A stretch of 64,000 nucleotides of DNA from Deltaproteobacteria bacterium UBA4427 (GCA_002390675.1 DGPZ01000106.1:45831-109830), one strand, 5' to 3'; shown: positions 1 through 9,343, counted from the first letter of the stretch. Notes: generated from the letters alone by a model not told the origin. Translations and numbers: made by a program.

Positions 1-2529
1 CCCGAGCGCGAGACTTCCGTACGCCAGCTGATCGGCCGCGTCGTCGGCCGCATCCGCGAATGGGGCGAAGAGGGCGGTTACTTTGCGACTGAAGAGGACG
101 CGCGTGCTTATGCCGACGAACTCACTTATCTCCTCGTTCACCAGAAGATGGCCTTCAACAGCCCCGTCTGGTTCAATCTGGGCGTCGAAAACACCCCGCA
201 GCAGGCCAGCGCCTGCTTCATCAACTCTGTCGAAGACACGATGGAATCGATCATGGATCTCGCGAAAACCGAGGCCATGCTCTTTAAGGGCGGCTCGGGC
301 ACGGGCAGTAACCTTTCGACGATCCGTTCTTCACGCGAACAGCTGAAGGGTGGCGGCACGGCATCGGGCCCGGTTTCTTTCATGCGTGGCTTCGATTCCT
401 TCGCGGGCGTTGTTAAGTCGGGCGGCAAGACGCGACGCGCGGCCAAGATGGTGATCTTGAACGTGGATCATCCCGACATCATGGAATTCGTGAACTCCAA
501 GGCCACCGAAGAGAAGAAGGCTTGGTCGCTGATCGAAGAAGGCTACGCAGGAGGCTTCAACGTCCCTGGTGGCGCTTATGACTCCGTCTTCTTCCAGAAC
601 GCAAACCACTCGGTGCGCGTGACTGAAGATTTCATGCAGTCGGCCGAGATTGGTGGTGCATGGCAGACAAAGTCGGTCGTGACCGGCGAGACGGTCGATA
701 CGGTTCGCGCCGATACGCTGCTTCGCTCGATGGCGGAAGCGGCGCATATCTGCGGCGACCCCGGTATTCAGTACGACACCACGATCAACGAGTGGAACCC
801 GGTCAAGAACTCTGGCCGCATCAACTCGAGCAATCCCTGCTCCGAGTACATGTTCCTTGACGACACGGCCTGTAACTTGGCCAGCCTGAACCTGATGACC
901 TTTGTCGATGACGAGGGTGAATTCGAGACCGAGGACTACCGCCGCGCGGCGGGGCTCACGATTCTTGGCCAGGAAATCCTCGTGGACTTCGCCGACTATC
1001 CGACGGCGCAGATTGAGCGAAACAGCCATCTATATCGCCCGCTTGGCCTTGGCTACGCGAACTTGGGCGCACTGCTCATGGCGAACGGCCTCGCTTATGA
1101 CGGCGTCCAAGGTCGGAATGTGGCGGCAGCTTTGACCTCGCTCATGTGTGGTGAGGCGTACCGGATGAGTGCTGAGATCGCCGAGGCGATGGGGCCCTTC
1201 GCTCGGTTCAAGGCGAACCGAAAGCCCTTCCTCGAAGTGATCGAGAAGCACCGGGACGCGGCCTACGCGGTCTCGCCGGCAGGTGTCCAGAAGGATCTCA
1301 TGAAGGCTGCGCGCCAGTCTTGGGATGCGGCGCTCGAGATGGGCCAGGAGCATGGCTACAAGAACGGCCAGGTTACGGTGCTCGCACCGACCGGAACGAT
1401 CGCGTTCATGATGGACTGCGATACGACCGGCGTCGAACCCGATATCGCTCTGGTTAAGTACAAGAAGCTTGTCGGCGGTGGATTCCTCAAGATCGTGAAT
1501 AACACAGTCCCGATGGCCCTCGCGAAGCTTGGTTATAATCAGGCCGAGGTGGACGGCATCGTCGCGTACATCGACGACCGCGAGACAATCGAAGGCGCGC
1601 CGGGACTTAAGGAAGAGCATCTGCCGGTCTTCGACTGTGCATTCCGAGCGCAGAACGGTGTCCGCACGATCGACTGGATGGGTCATATCCGCATGATGGG
1701 CGCAGTTCAGCCCTTCCTGTCGGGCGCGATCTCGAAGACGGTCAATATGCCGGAAGACGCGACGGTCGAGAACATCATGGAGGCATACAGCGAGGGCGCG
1801 AAGCTTGGACTGAAGGCCCTCGCGGTGTACCGAGACGGCAGCAAGCGAACTCAGCCTTTGAATGCAGGTCGGGACGTTGAGGCGGAAGAGTCGACGGGTG
1901 ACGTCGTGGAACTCGATCAGTACCGGCCGCGGCGACGCAAGCTGCCGGACGAGCGAGTTGCTTCAACACACAAGTTCTCGATCGCGGGTCACGAGGGTTA
2001 TCTCACGACGGGCGTCTACGAAGACGGCACGCCGGGCGAAATCTTCCTGAAGATGGCGAAAGAGGGCAGCACGGTCTCGGGTCTCATGGACACGATCGCC
2101 ACGATGACCTCGATTTCCTTGCAGTACGGAGTGCCACTCAAGGCTTTGGTCGACAAGTTCAGCCATACGCGATTTGAGCCCTCGGGCTTCACGAATAACA
2201 AGGAAATCCCAATCGCCAAGTCCGTCATGGACTATGTCTTCCGACATCTCGGAAACCGCTTCCTCGACGTTGAAGTCGAAGTCGAAGGGGATGGAGACGG
2301 AACGTCCGTGCCGATCTCGATCGCGCCGCAGACGCCTACAATTGCGGCGGGCGCGGTGGCCGGTGGCTCGGGAGACGCGACTACGTCAGCGGCGATGCCG
2401 CCCGCGCAGCAGTCGAGCTTCGTGAATCAGGCCGATGCGCCGTCCTGCATGGACTGCGGTTCGATCATGATCCGCAACGGTGCTTGCTACAAGTGCCCGA
2501 ACTGCGGGAGCACGAGCGGCTGCAGCTAG
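1..2529 (+). CDS. nrdJ: Vitamin B12-dependent (class II) ribonucleotide reductase, 5'-truncated by window edge
   Basis: Reduces ribonucleotides to deoxyribonucleotides using adenosylcobalamin as radical generator; cytosolic. The frame is open from base 1, so the true start lies upstream; 842 residues are visible. Near the visible N-terminus is the conserved stretch with FNSPVWFNLGV followed by SACFINSVED, whose Cys is expected to be one of the active-site redox pair. SNPCSE (about residue 278) carries the expected thiyl Cys and neighbouring Asn and Glu. APTGTIAFMMDCDTTG is the barrel signature. The C-terminus ends in a CxxC / CxxCxxC zinc-ribbon (CMDCG, CYKCPNCG), typical of long NrdJ enzymes. 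A strong hairpin follows about 80 bases downstream. Class II enzymes work with or without oxygen. Identity is very secure; only the 5' end is missing. Confidence 0.97.
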   Translation, partial: PERETSVRQLIGRVVGRIREWGEEGGYFATEEDARAYADELTYLLVHQKMAFNSPVWFNLGVENTPQQASACFINSVEDTMESIMDLAKTEAMLFKGGSGTGSNLSTIRSSREQLKGGGTASGPVSFMRGFDSFAGVVKSGGKTRRAAKMVILNVDHPDIMEFVNSKATEEKKAWSLIEEGYAGGFNVPGGAYDSVFFQNANHSVRVTEDFMQSAEIGGAWQTKSVVTGETVDTVRADTLLRSMAEAAHICGDPGIQYDTTINEWNPVKNSGRINSSNPCSEYMFLDDTACNLASLNLMTFVDDEGEFETEDYRRAAGLTILGQEILVDFADYPTAQIERNSHLYRPLGLGYANLGALLMANGLAYDGVQGRNVAAALTSLMCGEAYRMSAEIAEAMGPFARFKANRKPFLEVIEKHRDAAYAVSPAGVQKDLMKAARQSWDAALEMGQEHGYKNGQVTVLAPTGTIAFMMDCDTTGVEPDIALVKYKKLVGGGFLKIVNNTVPMALAKLGYNQAEVDGIVAYIDDRETIEGAPGLKEEHLPVFDCAFRAQNGVRTIDWMGHIRMMGAVQPFLSGAISKTVNMPEDATVENIMEAYSEGAKLGLKALAVYRDGSKRTQPLNAGRDVEAEESTGDVVELDQYRPRRRKLPDERVASTHKFSIAGHEGYLTTGVYEDGTPGEIFLKMAKEGSTVSGLMDTIATMTSISLQYGVPLKALVDKFSHTRFEPSGFTNNKEIPIAKSVMDYVFRHLGNRFLDVEVEVEGDGDGTSVPISIAPQTPTIAAGAVAGGSGDATTSAAMPPAQQSSFVNQADAPSCMDCGSIMIRNGACYKCPNCGSTSGCS

Positions 2530-2607
2530 AGATGTAGCCAGCGGTTAGCTAAGCCGCTGCACCGAGAGTCTCGCGCGATATTCTTTCGGGTGCGAACGAT
2601 CGACCAA

Positions 2608-2639
2608 ACGAACCGCGAGCCGAAAAGCTCGCGGTTCGT
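2608..2639 (+). terminator. Hairpin terminator after nrdJ
   Basis: A perfect 12-bp stem (2608-2619 with 2628-2639) and an 8-base loop, followed by GCGTTTT. It sits 79 bases after the nrdJ stop and fits an intrinsic terminator, though the T-run is short. Confidence 0.7.
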
Positions 2640-3102
2640 GCGTTTTGGGGCCACTTTTTTTGCGCTGTTTCTACTGGTTTCACAATCCGCATGTATCTCG
2701 ATCGACCTATTAGGTGGTGGCGAGAGTTTGCCGCTTGTCGAGTCCAGAGTGGCGGGGAAGGGCGCGGGCAGCTGCAGGCGATCGTTGACGACCTGCATGC
2801 GCAGTTCGGTGAAGGCCGGGGATTCGCTTTGCCTGCTCTACCCCTCAGCAAATAGGGACGCAGAGTTCTTCGAAGATCCCGACAGCTTCCGGATCGACCG
2901 TTCGCCTAATCATCATGTTGTCTTCGGGATCGGCGAGCATTTCTGTCTCGGCGCGAATTTGGCGCGGGTCGAGATTCGGGTCGCGTTGGAGAAGCTTATT
3001 CCTCGAATCGAGCATTTGGAGCTCGCGGGGCCGATGGATCGTGTCCAGTCGAGTTTTCTGGGCGGTGTGAAACGAATGCCGATTCGATTCGAGGCTCGTT
3101 AG
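2638..3102 (+). pseudogene. Chimeric remnant: lipoprotein-like leader joined to a cytochrome P450 C-terminus
   Basis: The open frame can start at GTG 2638, inside the preceding hairpin. Its first ~20 residues look like a signal peptide ending SQSAC, followed by a short lipoprotein-like stretch (IDLLGGGESLPLVESRV). From about 2800 the frame becomes clearly cytochrome P450: AGDSLCLLYPSANRD, DPDSFRIDRSPN, then the heme-binding loop FGIGEHFCLGANLARVE with its cysteine ligand, and a P450-like C-terminal tail. A functional P450 has about 400 residues; here only the last ~95 remain, without the I-helix or ExxR region. A deletion fusing two unrelated genes is the simplest reading. The leader resembles the start of some SppA-type lipoproteins, but that is only an impression. 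Probably not functional. Confidence 0.65.
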
Positions 3103-4178
3103 GCGGGGAAAGGCTCGAGGCGATCCGCGAGCCCGTCGCTCTCGATCAGTTCCTCTAATTCGTGGCCTAGCACGCGGCAAGCCTCGACCACGCCATGCCA
3201 GCGTTCGACCCGCTCTTCCGTACTGAAGTCCATGAAGTCATCACGATCTGGAATCTTGCCTCCGGGCAGGGCAGCCACAAACGCATCGCTCGGCGCGATC
3301 ATTACGACATCGTTCATCGCCGCTGCCGACGGCCGCCGCGACTTCCAGGGCTTGTCGAACCATCCCGGCGTGATCTTGTCGAAGAAGTGCTGGAAAAGCA
3401 CCAGGCCCTCGCGGCGCTTCCACTCAAAGTCGAAGTGGTAGTCAATAATTCCGCCGTCGAAGAGCGTGCCGGGGACGCCGGGAGTAGAACGCACGCCTTG
3501 CATAAGAAGGGGAATCGAGCCGCTCGCCAGAAGTGCGTGTTGAACGCGTTCGGGGGTGAGATCGATGTTCTCGGTGGGAAGGTCGCTGTACGCGAGTGGG
3601 CTCGCGCCCGATCTGAAGACAAGCCGTTCGAAGCTGCGCCCTAGGGCTCGCCGAGAGAACGCGTTCGCGAGCGCGGCGTAACCCACTTGGAGTTGGAAGG
3701 GCAGCCCGCGGTCGTAGCCGCGATCGTTCTGAAGTCGCGCAGCCACGATGTGGGTATTGATGAGCGGATGGTTGCAGATCTCCCCCGCACCTTTTTTGCC
3801 GAGCGAAAGGCCGAGGATGCGGTCGCTCTCGAGCGTGATTGCTTCCATGCTAGGCAGACCACGGCGATCCAGCGCCGAGGGGTCGTACGACTGTTCGACA
3901 TAGCCGGTTTCGAAACGGGCGAGGGCGGCGCGCGGGTCTCCTTGGGCGAAACATGCGTGTCGGAAGCTACCGATCGAAGAGCCGAGCGTGTCGAGGGGCG
4001 TCGATCTCGGTGCGATTAGGCGGTCGATGAGGACGGCATCTAGATGCCGCAGGACCAACCATTTGGGTCCGCCAGAGGCGCCAACGAGCGTGCCGAAGAG
4101 TTCGGGGTGGAACCCTTCGGCACGCAGTCGTTCGGCAGCATGCTTACCTGCGCGGATCGTGAGGTGGCGTGTGGCCAA
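3099..4178 (-). CDS. Patatin-like phospholipase family protein
   Basis: Predicted serine lipid acyl hydrolase of 359 residues. The N-terminus carries the glycine-rich oxyanion loop (VGASGGPKW, about residues 32-40). GSSIGSF (about 66-72) fits the GxSxG nucleophile elbow, and FDGGIIDYH supplies the DGG motif with the catalytic Asp of the Ser-Asp dyad. No signal peptide or membrane helix is evident, so it is probably cytosolic or peripheral. The start is TTG at 4178; a stop lies two codons upstream and there is no good ATG nearby. It lies 52 bases downstream of the ETF-ubiquinone oxidoreductase on the same strand, so the two are likely co-transcribed, which suggests a link to fatty-acid catabolism. 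The substrate is unknown. Confidence 0.8.
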   Translation of the reverse strand: MATRHLTIRAGKHAAERLRAEGFHPELFGTLVGASGGPKWLVLRHLDAVLIDRLIAPRSTPLDTLGSSIGSFRHACFAQGDPRAALARFETGYVEQSYDPSALDRRGLPSMEAITLESDRILGLSLGKKGAGEICNHPLINTHIVAARLQNDRGYDRGLPFQLQVGYAALANAFSRRALGRSFERLVFRSGASPLAYSDLPTENIDLTPERVQHALLASGSIPLLMQGVRSTPGVPGTLFDGGIIDYHFDFEWKRREGLVLFQHFFDKITPGWFDKPWKSRRPSAAAMNDVVMIAPSDAFVAALPGGKIPDRDDFMDFSTEERVERWHGVVEACRVLGHELEELIESDGLADRLEPFPA

Positions 4179-4230
4179 GAGCTGTTAGGCCTCCGCCGGG
4201 TCCCTGTTCGAGGGGAACCAGTGATTGAGA

Positions 4231-5931
4231 CTACATCTTGGTGTAGTCGGGTCCCTCTCCGCCCTGCGGCGTCGTCCAGGTGATGATTTGGTACGGGTCT
4301 GCGATGTCGCAGGTCTTGCAGTGCACGCAGTTTTCGTGGTGAATGAAGAGTTCCTTGTCGCCGTTCGAACCCGCCACGTCGACCATTTCGTAGACTGCTG
4401 CCGGGCAGAACTTCTCGCAGGGGTTGCCGTAATCGCGAAGACAATCCGTGGCGCAGACGTTCGTGTCAGCGACCTTTAGATGGGGCTGCTGGTCCGATTC
4501 GTGGGCGGTGCCCGAAAAACCGACAAGATGCTCCTTCGAAAATGTCAGTACGCCATCGGGTTCGAAGGGGGCGGGGTGTCGATTCTCTCTCGGAATCTCC
4601 CAGATCTTCTTCATGACCGAGTGAGGAGCGTGGGTCGCGAGGTTGTCGATCAAGCCGCGTCCCTTGGTCGGGATCATGAGCGGGATATTAAGCATGCCGA
4701 AGAGCGGCGAGATCTCGTTGCTGCCCGAGAAGTTGCGCGCTTCGTAATGCTCCTGGTACGCCCAGCTGTTGCGGAACCGCTCGGTGTATTTGCCGAGGGT
4801 CTTGGCGGAGAAGTCGGCGGCCTTGATGCCGTCGATGATCGTCTCTGCGGCCATCATGCCTGACTTCATGGCCGTGTGAATGCCCGCGAGCTTCATGATG
4901 TTAAGCATACCTGCCGAGTCGCCGACTAGCATGGCGCCGTCGCAGTAAAGCTTTGGTATCGCATTGATGCCACCCGCCGGGACGCACTTGGCGCCATAGC
5001 GAATTAACTCAGCACCCTCGAGAAGGTCCCGCATGAACGGGGAATCTCGCTTGAATTCCTGCGAGGCGCGATGCGGATCGTTATTTGGATCTTCGGACGC
5101 GAGGGGTGTCACGAAGCCATAGGAAACCATGTTGTCGCCCATGTCGTAGAGCCACATACCGTTGAGTTGTCCTAGGAAGTCGGGGAACATCGATCCATGG
5201 ATGACGCGGCCGGGAACGTGCTTCTCCGGCTTGACCTTCCAGATCTCTTTAATGCCCGTCTCAAACGTCTGCGGGAATTTGCCGTGCATGTCGAGGCGAT
5301 CGAGGATCTGCTTCGTGCACGAGCCGCGGACGCCTTCACCAAAGACGGTCACGCCGGCCAGGATGTCCATGCCGGGCTGGTAGGTGCCCTTCTCCTTGCC
5401 GTCCTTGTCGACGCCCATGTCACCGGTACGGATGCCTACGACGCGGTCGCCTTCGAAGAGCACTTCAGAAGCGGCGAAGCCGGGGTAGATCTCGACACCG
5501 AGTTCTTCGCACTTCTCGGCGAGGAACTTTGCGACGTCGGAGAGGGAGACGACGTGGTAGCCCTTCTTCTGAAAGAAGGGCGGCGTGAAGAGCGCCGGGA
5601 GCTTGACCGTCATGTTGCGGAAGAACTGCCAGAAGTAGGCCTTGTCGCAAGTCTGTTCGATCGGAAAGCCCTGCTCCTTATAGTCGGGCATGAGCTCTTC
5701 GATGGCCTTGGGGTTCATCACGCCACCAGAAAGCTGATGGTCGCCGATGCCCGCGGCCTTCTCGATCACGAGAATGACCGGCGGCTCGATCTGTGGTGTG
5801 CCCTTCTTCTCCGCCTGCGCGTTCTGCTCTTCGACCTGCTTCATCAGATGGTAGGCAGAGGCGAGCGTGGCCGGACCTGCTCCGACGAAGAGGACATCGA
5901 CCTCCATACTTTCGCGTTCGGGTTCAGACAT
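4231..5931 (-). CDS. etfD: Electron transfer flavoprotein-ubiquinone oxidoreductase (ETF-QO)
   Basis: Membrane-associated flavoprotein that passes electrons from reduced ETF (from acyl-CoA and other dehydrogenases) to the quinone pool. Its 566 residues match the family. The N-terminus has the FAD dinucleotide-binding motif VGAGPATLASA (about 15-25). The middle carries the GMWLYDMGDNMVSYGFVTPL and PKLYCDGAMLVGDSAGMLN segments typical of ETF-QO. The C-terminal ~80 residues form the 4Fe-4S domain, with Cys in CATDCLRDYG, CEKFCP and CVHCKTCDI. The ATG at 5931 is preceded by AAAGGAAATTC (read on the minus strand). No etfAB genes are nearby. The gene probably heads a two-gene unit with the patatin-like gene. 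Identity very secure. Confidence 0.96.
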   Translation of the reverse strand: MSEPERESMEVDVLFVGAGPATLASAYHLMKQVEEQNAQAEKKGTPQIEPPVILVIEKAAGIGDHQLSGGVMNPKAIEELMPDYKEQGFPIEQTCDKAYFWQFFRNMTVKLPALFTPPFFQKKGYHVVSLSDVAKFLAEKCEELGVEIYPGFAASEVLFEGDRVVGIRTGDMGVDKDGKEKGTYQPGMDILAGVTVFGEGVRGSCTKQILDRLDMHGKFPQTFETGIKEIWKVKPEKHVPGRVIHGSMFPDFLGQLNGMWLYDMGDNMVSYGFVTPLASEDPNNDPHRASQEFKRDSPFMRDLLEGAELIRYGAKCVPAGGINAIPKLYCDGAMLVGDSAGMLNIMKLAGIHTAMKSGMMAAETIIDGIKAADFSAKTLGKYTERFRNSWAYQEHYEARNFSGSNEISPLFGMLNIPLMIPTKGRGLIDNLATHAPHSVMKKIWEIPRENRHPAPFEPDGVLTFSKEHLVGFSGTAHESDQQPHLKVADTNVCATDCLRDYGNPCEKFCPAAVYEMVDVAGSNGDKELFIHHENCVHCKTCDIADPYQIITWTTPQGGEGPDYTKM

Positions 5932-6374
5932 CGATGAATTTCCTTTCTAGGGATTGGACTTGCTCGAAAGCGGGTCCATTAAATACGGGCGGTGAGCTCT
6001 TTAATCACGAACGTCAGCAGATCGCGGCGCATGTGCGAAGGCCGGCTTCGGCGGTGCGTTTCAGCCGCCCCGGACAATAGAAGACGGTCCGTCTCGGAAC
6101 AACAGATCCCGGGTCATCCGAGAGCGTCAAAGGCGCTTGAGGCTGGTTTCGAGGGAGCTGCCACGCTGAATTCTCATTGATTTGGTCTTCTTATCTTTGC
6201 GCGGACATGTCGACCCAATGGACAGTCGGGCTGATTCGCTTCCATTGGCGGGCCCGATTCGCTCTCCTATGATGCCGCCGCTCGAATATGACCGACGAAT
6301 GGTCGATTTCCCGCCCATGCCAACTGTCTGCGGCCATCCGCGCAGAACCCAGAAACATTTCGAAGGCCCCCCCA
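5932..6374. other. Intergenic region between divergent genes
   Basis: About 440 bases without a convincing gene, separating divergent etfD and the unknown gene at 6375. It should hold promoters for both. The one element I can point to is a 6-bp palindrome (6082-6087 with 6089-6094) about 150 bases upstream of etfD, which could be an operator. I see no tRNA or small-RNA signature. Confidence 0.4.
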
Positions 6375-7337
6375 ATGTCGTCCCTCAAAAATACGGCCCG
6401 CCACACTTCCGACTTCGTTCAGCTTCTGCAGGAGTTCCTCGCGGCATCCTCAGCGATGCGCGATTTGCTTGAGAATTCGGCGGGGAGCGAGCTTCAACTC
6501 GAAAGGGTTGCGGCGGTCGTTGGTGACGACGAGGGCTCGGTCCTCTACAGGTTGAAGCAGCAGAGTCATTCACTGTTCCGCTCCGAGGTCCTGGCCAGCG
6601 CCGCGGTCCGAAGGGAGGCCCTTTTTGACCTCACGATCGGCTCACTTTTCCACGAAGCCATGAAGCTTCGAGAAAGTCTCTATCAGCGCGAGGTCTACGG
6701 CCCGAGACTAGCCTCGCTTCGGGCAGCGACCCAAGATGATTCCGACCCGAGCCTCGGTGAGTTTGAGCGCCTCCTGGGACGAAGCAGCGGCCGGATCGAC
6801 GAGGTGATCGCCGAAGTTCGAATCCTCTTGTCGCAGACCCGCGATCAATTCCGGCGAGTGCTCATCGAACGTGCCGGCGAACGCGGCGTCACGCGAGCGC
6901 TACTCGGCCGTCGTGTCCAGGTCGACGCGGTCTTTCAAGAAGGCTTCGAAGGCTTGTTGTCGGACATGCATGGCGAAGTGGCGACCGGTTTGGTCGAGGT
7001 AGCGCACGCCCTACTCGATAGCGCGTATTTCGTGGAAGCGTCGAAGGCGCTGCGCGAGGCGGGGCGATCCGCGGGTGCTCCACGCGCGGAGATCACCCAG
7101 CTCGAGCACTACGCCGAAGGCATGCAGGCATTCCTCGAAGGCGACTATGCGAGCAGCCTCGTTGCACTCGAGGCTTGGGTTGACCTTGGGGGGCCGATCG
7201 GAGAGCAAGGCCTGGCACGCCGCGCAGCGGCTGCGATTGGGCGCGTGGGTCGACTTCTAGGAAGCGATGCCGACGGCAATGCGATCATGGATAGTGCGAA
7301 ACAACTTCAGCTGCGGCTAGATGTAGGCTCCGTCTGA
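6375..7337 (+). CDS. Uncharacterised helical protein
   Basis: Not recognised. The ATG at 6375 gives 320 residues; the frame stays open upstream to 6288, but that extension looks non-coding. No signal peptide, membrane segment or cysteine motif is seen. Most of the chain looks alpha-helical. The middle (about 130-200) is rich in charged heptad-like sequence. The last third (about residues 215-300: ALLDSAYFVEASKALREAG, then AEGMQAFLEGDYASSLVALE) resembles tetratricopeptide-type helical hairpins. The gene ends in a 31-base convergent overlap with lgt. Composition and codon use match neighbouring genes, so it is probably a real lineage-specific protein. No function is proposed. Confidence 0.7.
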   Translation: MSSLKNTARHTSDFVQLLQEFLAASSAMRDLLENSAGSELQLERVAAVVGDDEGSVLYRLKQQSHSLFRSEVLASAAVRREALFDLTIGSLFHEAMKLRESLYQREVYGPRLASLRAATQDDSDPSLGEFERLLGRSSGRIDEVIAEVRILLSQTRDQFRRVLIERAGERGVTRALLGRRVQVDAVFQEGFEGLLSDMHGEVATGLVEVAHALLDSAYFVEASKALREAGRSAGAPRAEITQLEHYAEGMQAFLEGDYASSLVALEAWVDLGGPIGEQGLARRAAAAIGRVGRLLGSDADGNAIMDSAKQLQLRLDVGSV

Positions 7338-8086
7338 ACGCCGCCTTCTCCTCTGGCCGCTCGCGCCCGGACGATCAATATGACCCCGAATACGACGAGA
7401 CCCATGCCAATGAACTGGGCTTCCGAGAGGCCCAACGCCACCCGTTCGTTGAGCCGCCAGTGTTCAATGACGGTTCGACCGATGCCGTTTAAAATTAGAA
7501 ACTCGCCCATAAGCGACGCGCTCTGCTTGCGCCGGAACCAGAGATAGCTGGCAGCCAGCGTGAGCCAAAGCGTTTCATAGAGCATCGTCGGATGAACCGG
7601 ATAGTGCACCGGCGGCAATCCGTTCGGGAAGGCTACGGCCCAAGGTAGATCGGATGCGATGCCGTAGTCGTCCCCTACGAGAAAGCAGCCTACGCGACCG
7701 ATTGCTTGGCCGACCGCGAGCGAAATTGCGGCCGCGTTCGCCAGTTGAATCGGCGGCACTTTCCAGTACTTACAACCCAGGTAGCCTGCGAGGCCGCCGC
7801 CGATAAAGCCGCCGTAGAAGACGAGCCCGCCGCGCGAGAACATCGACTGCCAGAAGGGGTCGCCGTAGATCAGATAGAAACTGGTGGCGTAGTAGAGCTT
7901 CGCGCCAAAGACGCCGCCCAACATGATCACCATTAGAAGATTGGCCGCGTCCTCGGGGTCGAGGCCTTCTTCTTTCATGCGCAGAATCGAGATCCAATAT
8001 CCGATCAAAAACCCCAGCGCCATCATTGCGCCAAAGCTACTGATCGGCCATCCGATCCCTGGAATCGTGAACAGCACCGGATACAT
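7307..8086 (-). CDS. lgt: Prolipoprotein diacylglyceryl transferase
   Basis: Inner-membrane enzyme that moves a diacylglyceryl group from phosphatidylglycerol onto the lipobox cysteine of prolipoproteins, the first step of lipoprotein maturation. 259 residues from the ATG at 8086, which has AAGGGGGACCT just upstream; the open frame extends further but without support. Several hydrophobic helices are present. Family motifs include FYGGFIGG, the Lgt signature GQAIGRVGCFLVGDDYG (about residues 130-146) and HPTMLYE. Lipoproteins elsewhere in the window (BamD) would be its substrates. Convergent with the unknown gene at 6375. Identity secure. Confidence 0.95.
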   Translation of the reverse strand: MYPVLFTIPGIGWPISSFGAMMALGFLIGYWISILRMKEEGLDPEDAANLLMVIMLGGVFGAKLYYATSFYLIYGDPFWQSMFSRGGLVFYGGFIGGGLAGYLGCKYWKVPPIQLANAAAISLAVGQAIGRVGCFLVGDDYGIASDLPWAVAFPNGLPPVHYPVHPTMLYETLWLTLAASYLWFRRKQSASLMGEFLILNGIGRTVIEHWRLNERVALGLSEAQFIGMGLVVFGVILIVRARAARGEGGVQTEPTSSRS

Positions 8087-8204
8087 AGGTCCCCCTTGCG
8101 AGCGCACATTACGTGAAGGGCCGGCCTCCGGCAATCTTTGTGCGGTGGGAGTCGGATATCTTCGCGTCGAACTTTGGGGGCGAGCCGATGTTTAGGTCGT
8201 TGAC

Positions 8205-8575
8205 GACTACGCGCTAGCGCCATTTCGGTTTCGCGTCGTAGCCAGACAACGAAGCGTGCGCCCTCGCCGACTTCGCTCTCGACATGGATTCGACCGTGAT
8301 TCGATTCGACGATTGTGCGCAGGATGGCGAATCCTAAACCGCTCGCCTTCTTCGGTGATGCCACCCTTCGTTTCCACGCCCTCAAGAGAGATTGCGCGGA
8401 ACTCGACGTGCATTTCTCTGAGTGTTGCGGCCAGCTGCGGGCAAGGTCGATTTCCCGAGTCGGGGCGTGGGGTTGACTATACTGAGGCCGATTCGGCGTG
8501 AGCGTCTGGGCATTTTTGACCAGTGTTTTGCGAGCCTGCTCAAAAATTGGAACCCGATGAGAAGCATCGATGCGT
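8205..8575 (-). pseudogene. Decayed sensor histidine kinase C-terminus
   Basis: On the minus strand around 8223-8362 one frame encodes SGLGFAILRTIVESNHGRIH followed by VESEVGEGARFVVWLR. This is the G1/G2-box end of a histidine-kinase ATPase domain (GLGLAI...HGG.I...S..G.GT.F). Upstream, fragments such as LVKNAQTLTPN recall the N-box, but they fall among unrelated-looking sequence, and the linking D-box region is in other frames or lost. No start or H-box is visible. I read this as the remnant of a two-component kinase gene that has lost its 5' half and frame. Boundaries are approximate. Confidence 0.45.
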
Positions 8576-8704
8576 CCGATAGCCTGAGCCCCGCGACCCC
8601 GGTATCCTACGCTTCCCCTGAGATTGACCTCGCAGCGGCGTAGCGAGTGATTCGTTGCTGATCTGGGGCGCAATGGTCGCGCGAAGAGGGCGAAGGAGCT
8701 CGAG

Positions 8705-9343
8705 TTGGTCGATCTGGATGAGGCACCGCACGCGCCCCGCACGAGCAGTGGGCCCGCAGACTCCGACCTGGATTCGCTCTCCCCTCGAGCGCGACGGGTT
8801 TGGACCTGGTTGCTTTTCGCTTTGGGAGCACTGTTGGTGCTGGATGCACCGCCAATTCGTTTTGAGCAAGCCATGGACGTCGCTTCCGCCCCGGACGAAA
8901 CCGAGGCCTCTCGCGATGCGGTTTCCGCCGCCTTGCAAGGCCATCTTCAGGACCGAAGGTCGGCGCTTTCGACAGAAGAGACGGATCGTGTGATCGAGGC
9001 GGTGCTGCGCAGTAGCCGTCGCTACGGACTCGACCCCTATCTGGTGACCGCCGTATTGATCGTCGAGAGCGATGCGCGGCCCTGGGCTGAGAGCGGAAAG
9101 GGCGCGATTGGGTTGATGCAGGTCATGCCTTATATGGCAGAGAAGTTGCCTATTGCGGGTAACCTCTCGACGATTGAGAGCAACGTCGAGGCCGGGTGTT
9201 TCATTCTCTCCGACAATATTAGGCGCCTGGGAGAGGCGAAGGGCATCTCTAGCTATTTTTGGGGCCGTCGGATTCGTGGCGTTGCCTATCTCCAAAAGGT
9301 GCAAAAGGCACGGCAGCGTGTTCGCGAGGCCAGCGCCTCCTAA
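8705..9343 (+). CDS. Membrane-anchored lytic transglycosylase (SLT domain)
   Basis: Predicted peptidoglycan lytic transglycosylase that cleaves the MurNAc-GlcNAc bond to form anhydro-muropeptides in the periplasm. 212 residues from TTG 8705; an internal start cannot be excluded. Residues ~33-47 (WTWLLFALGALLVLD) form one membrane anchor. The soluble part carries the SLT core: YGLDPYLVTAVLIVESDARP with the expected catalytic Glu121, then GAIGLMQVMP (about 134-142). The usual Tyr-containing third motif is replaced by SYFWGRRIRGVAYLQKV. The stop overlaps the ATG of the next gene (TAATG), implying translational coupling with the hydrolase. Confidence 0.85.
   Translation: MVDLDEAPHAPRTSSGPADSDLDSLSPRARRVWTWLLFALGALLVLDAPPIRFEQAMDVASAPDETEASRDAVSAALQGHLQDRRSALSTEETDRVIEAVLRSSRRYGLDPYLVTAVLIVESDARPWAESGKGAIGLMQVMPYMAEKLPIAGNLSTIESNVEAGCFILSDNIRRLGEAKGISSYFWGRRIRGVAYLQKVQKARQRVREASAS

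Noticed and set aside
6082..6094. AGACGG-T-CCGTCT palindrome as a regulator site
   Set aside because: Short, far from the etfD start, and no second copy was seen; mentioned only within the intergenic entry.
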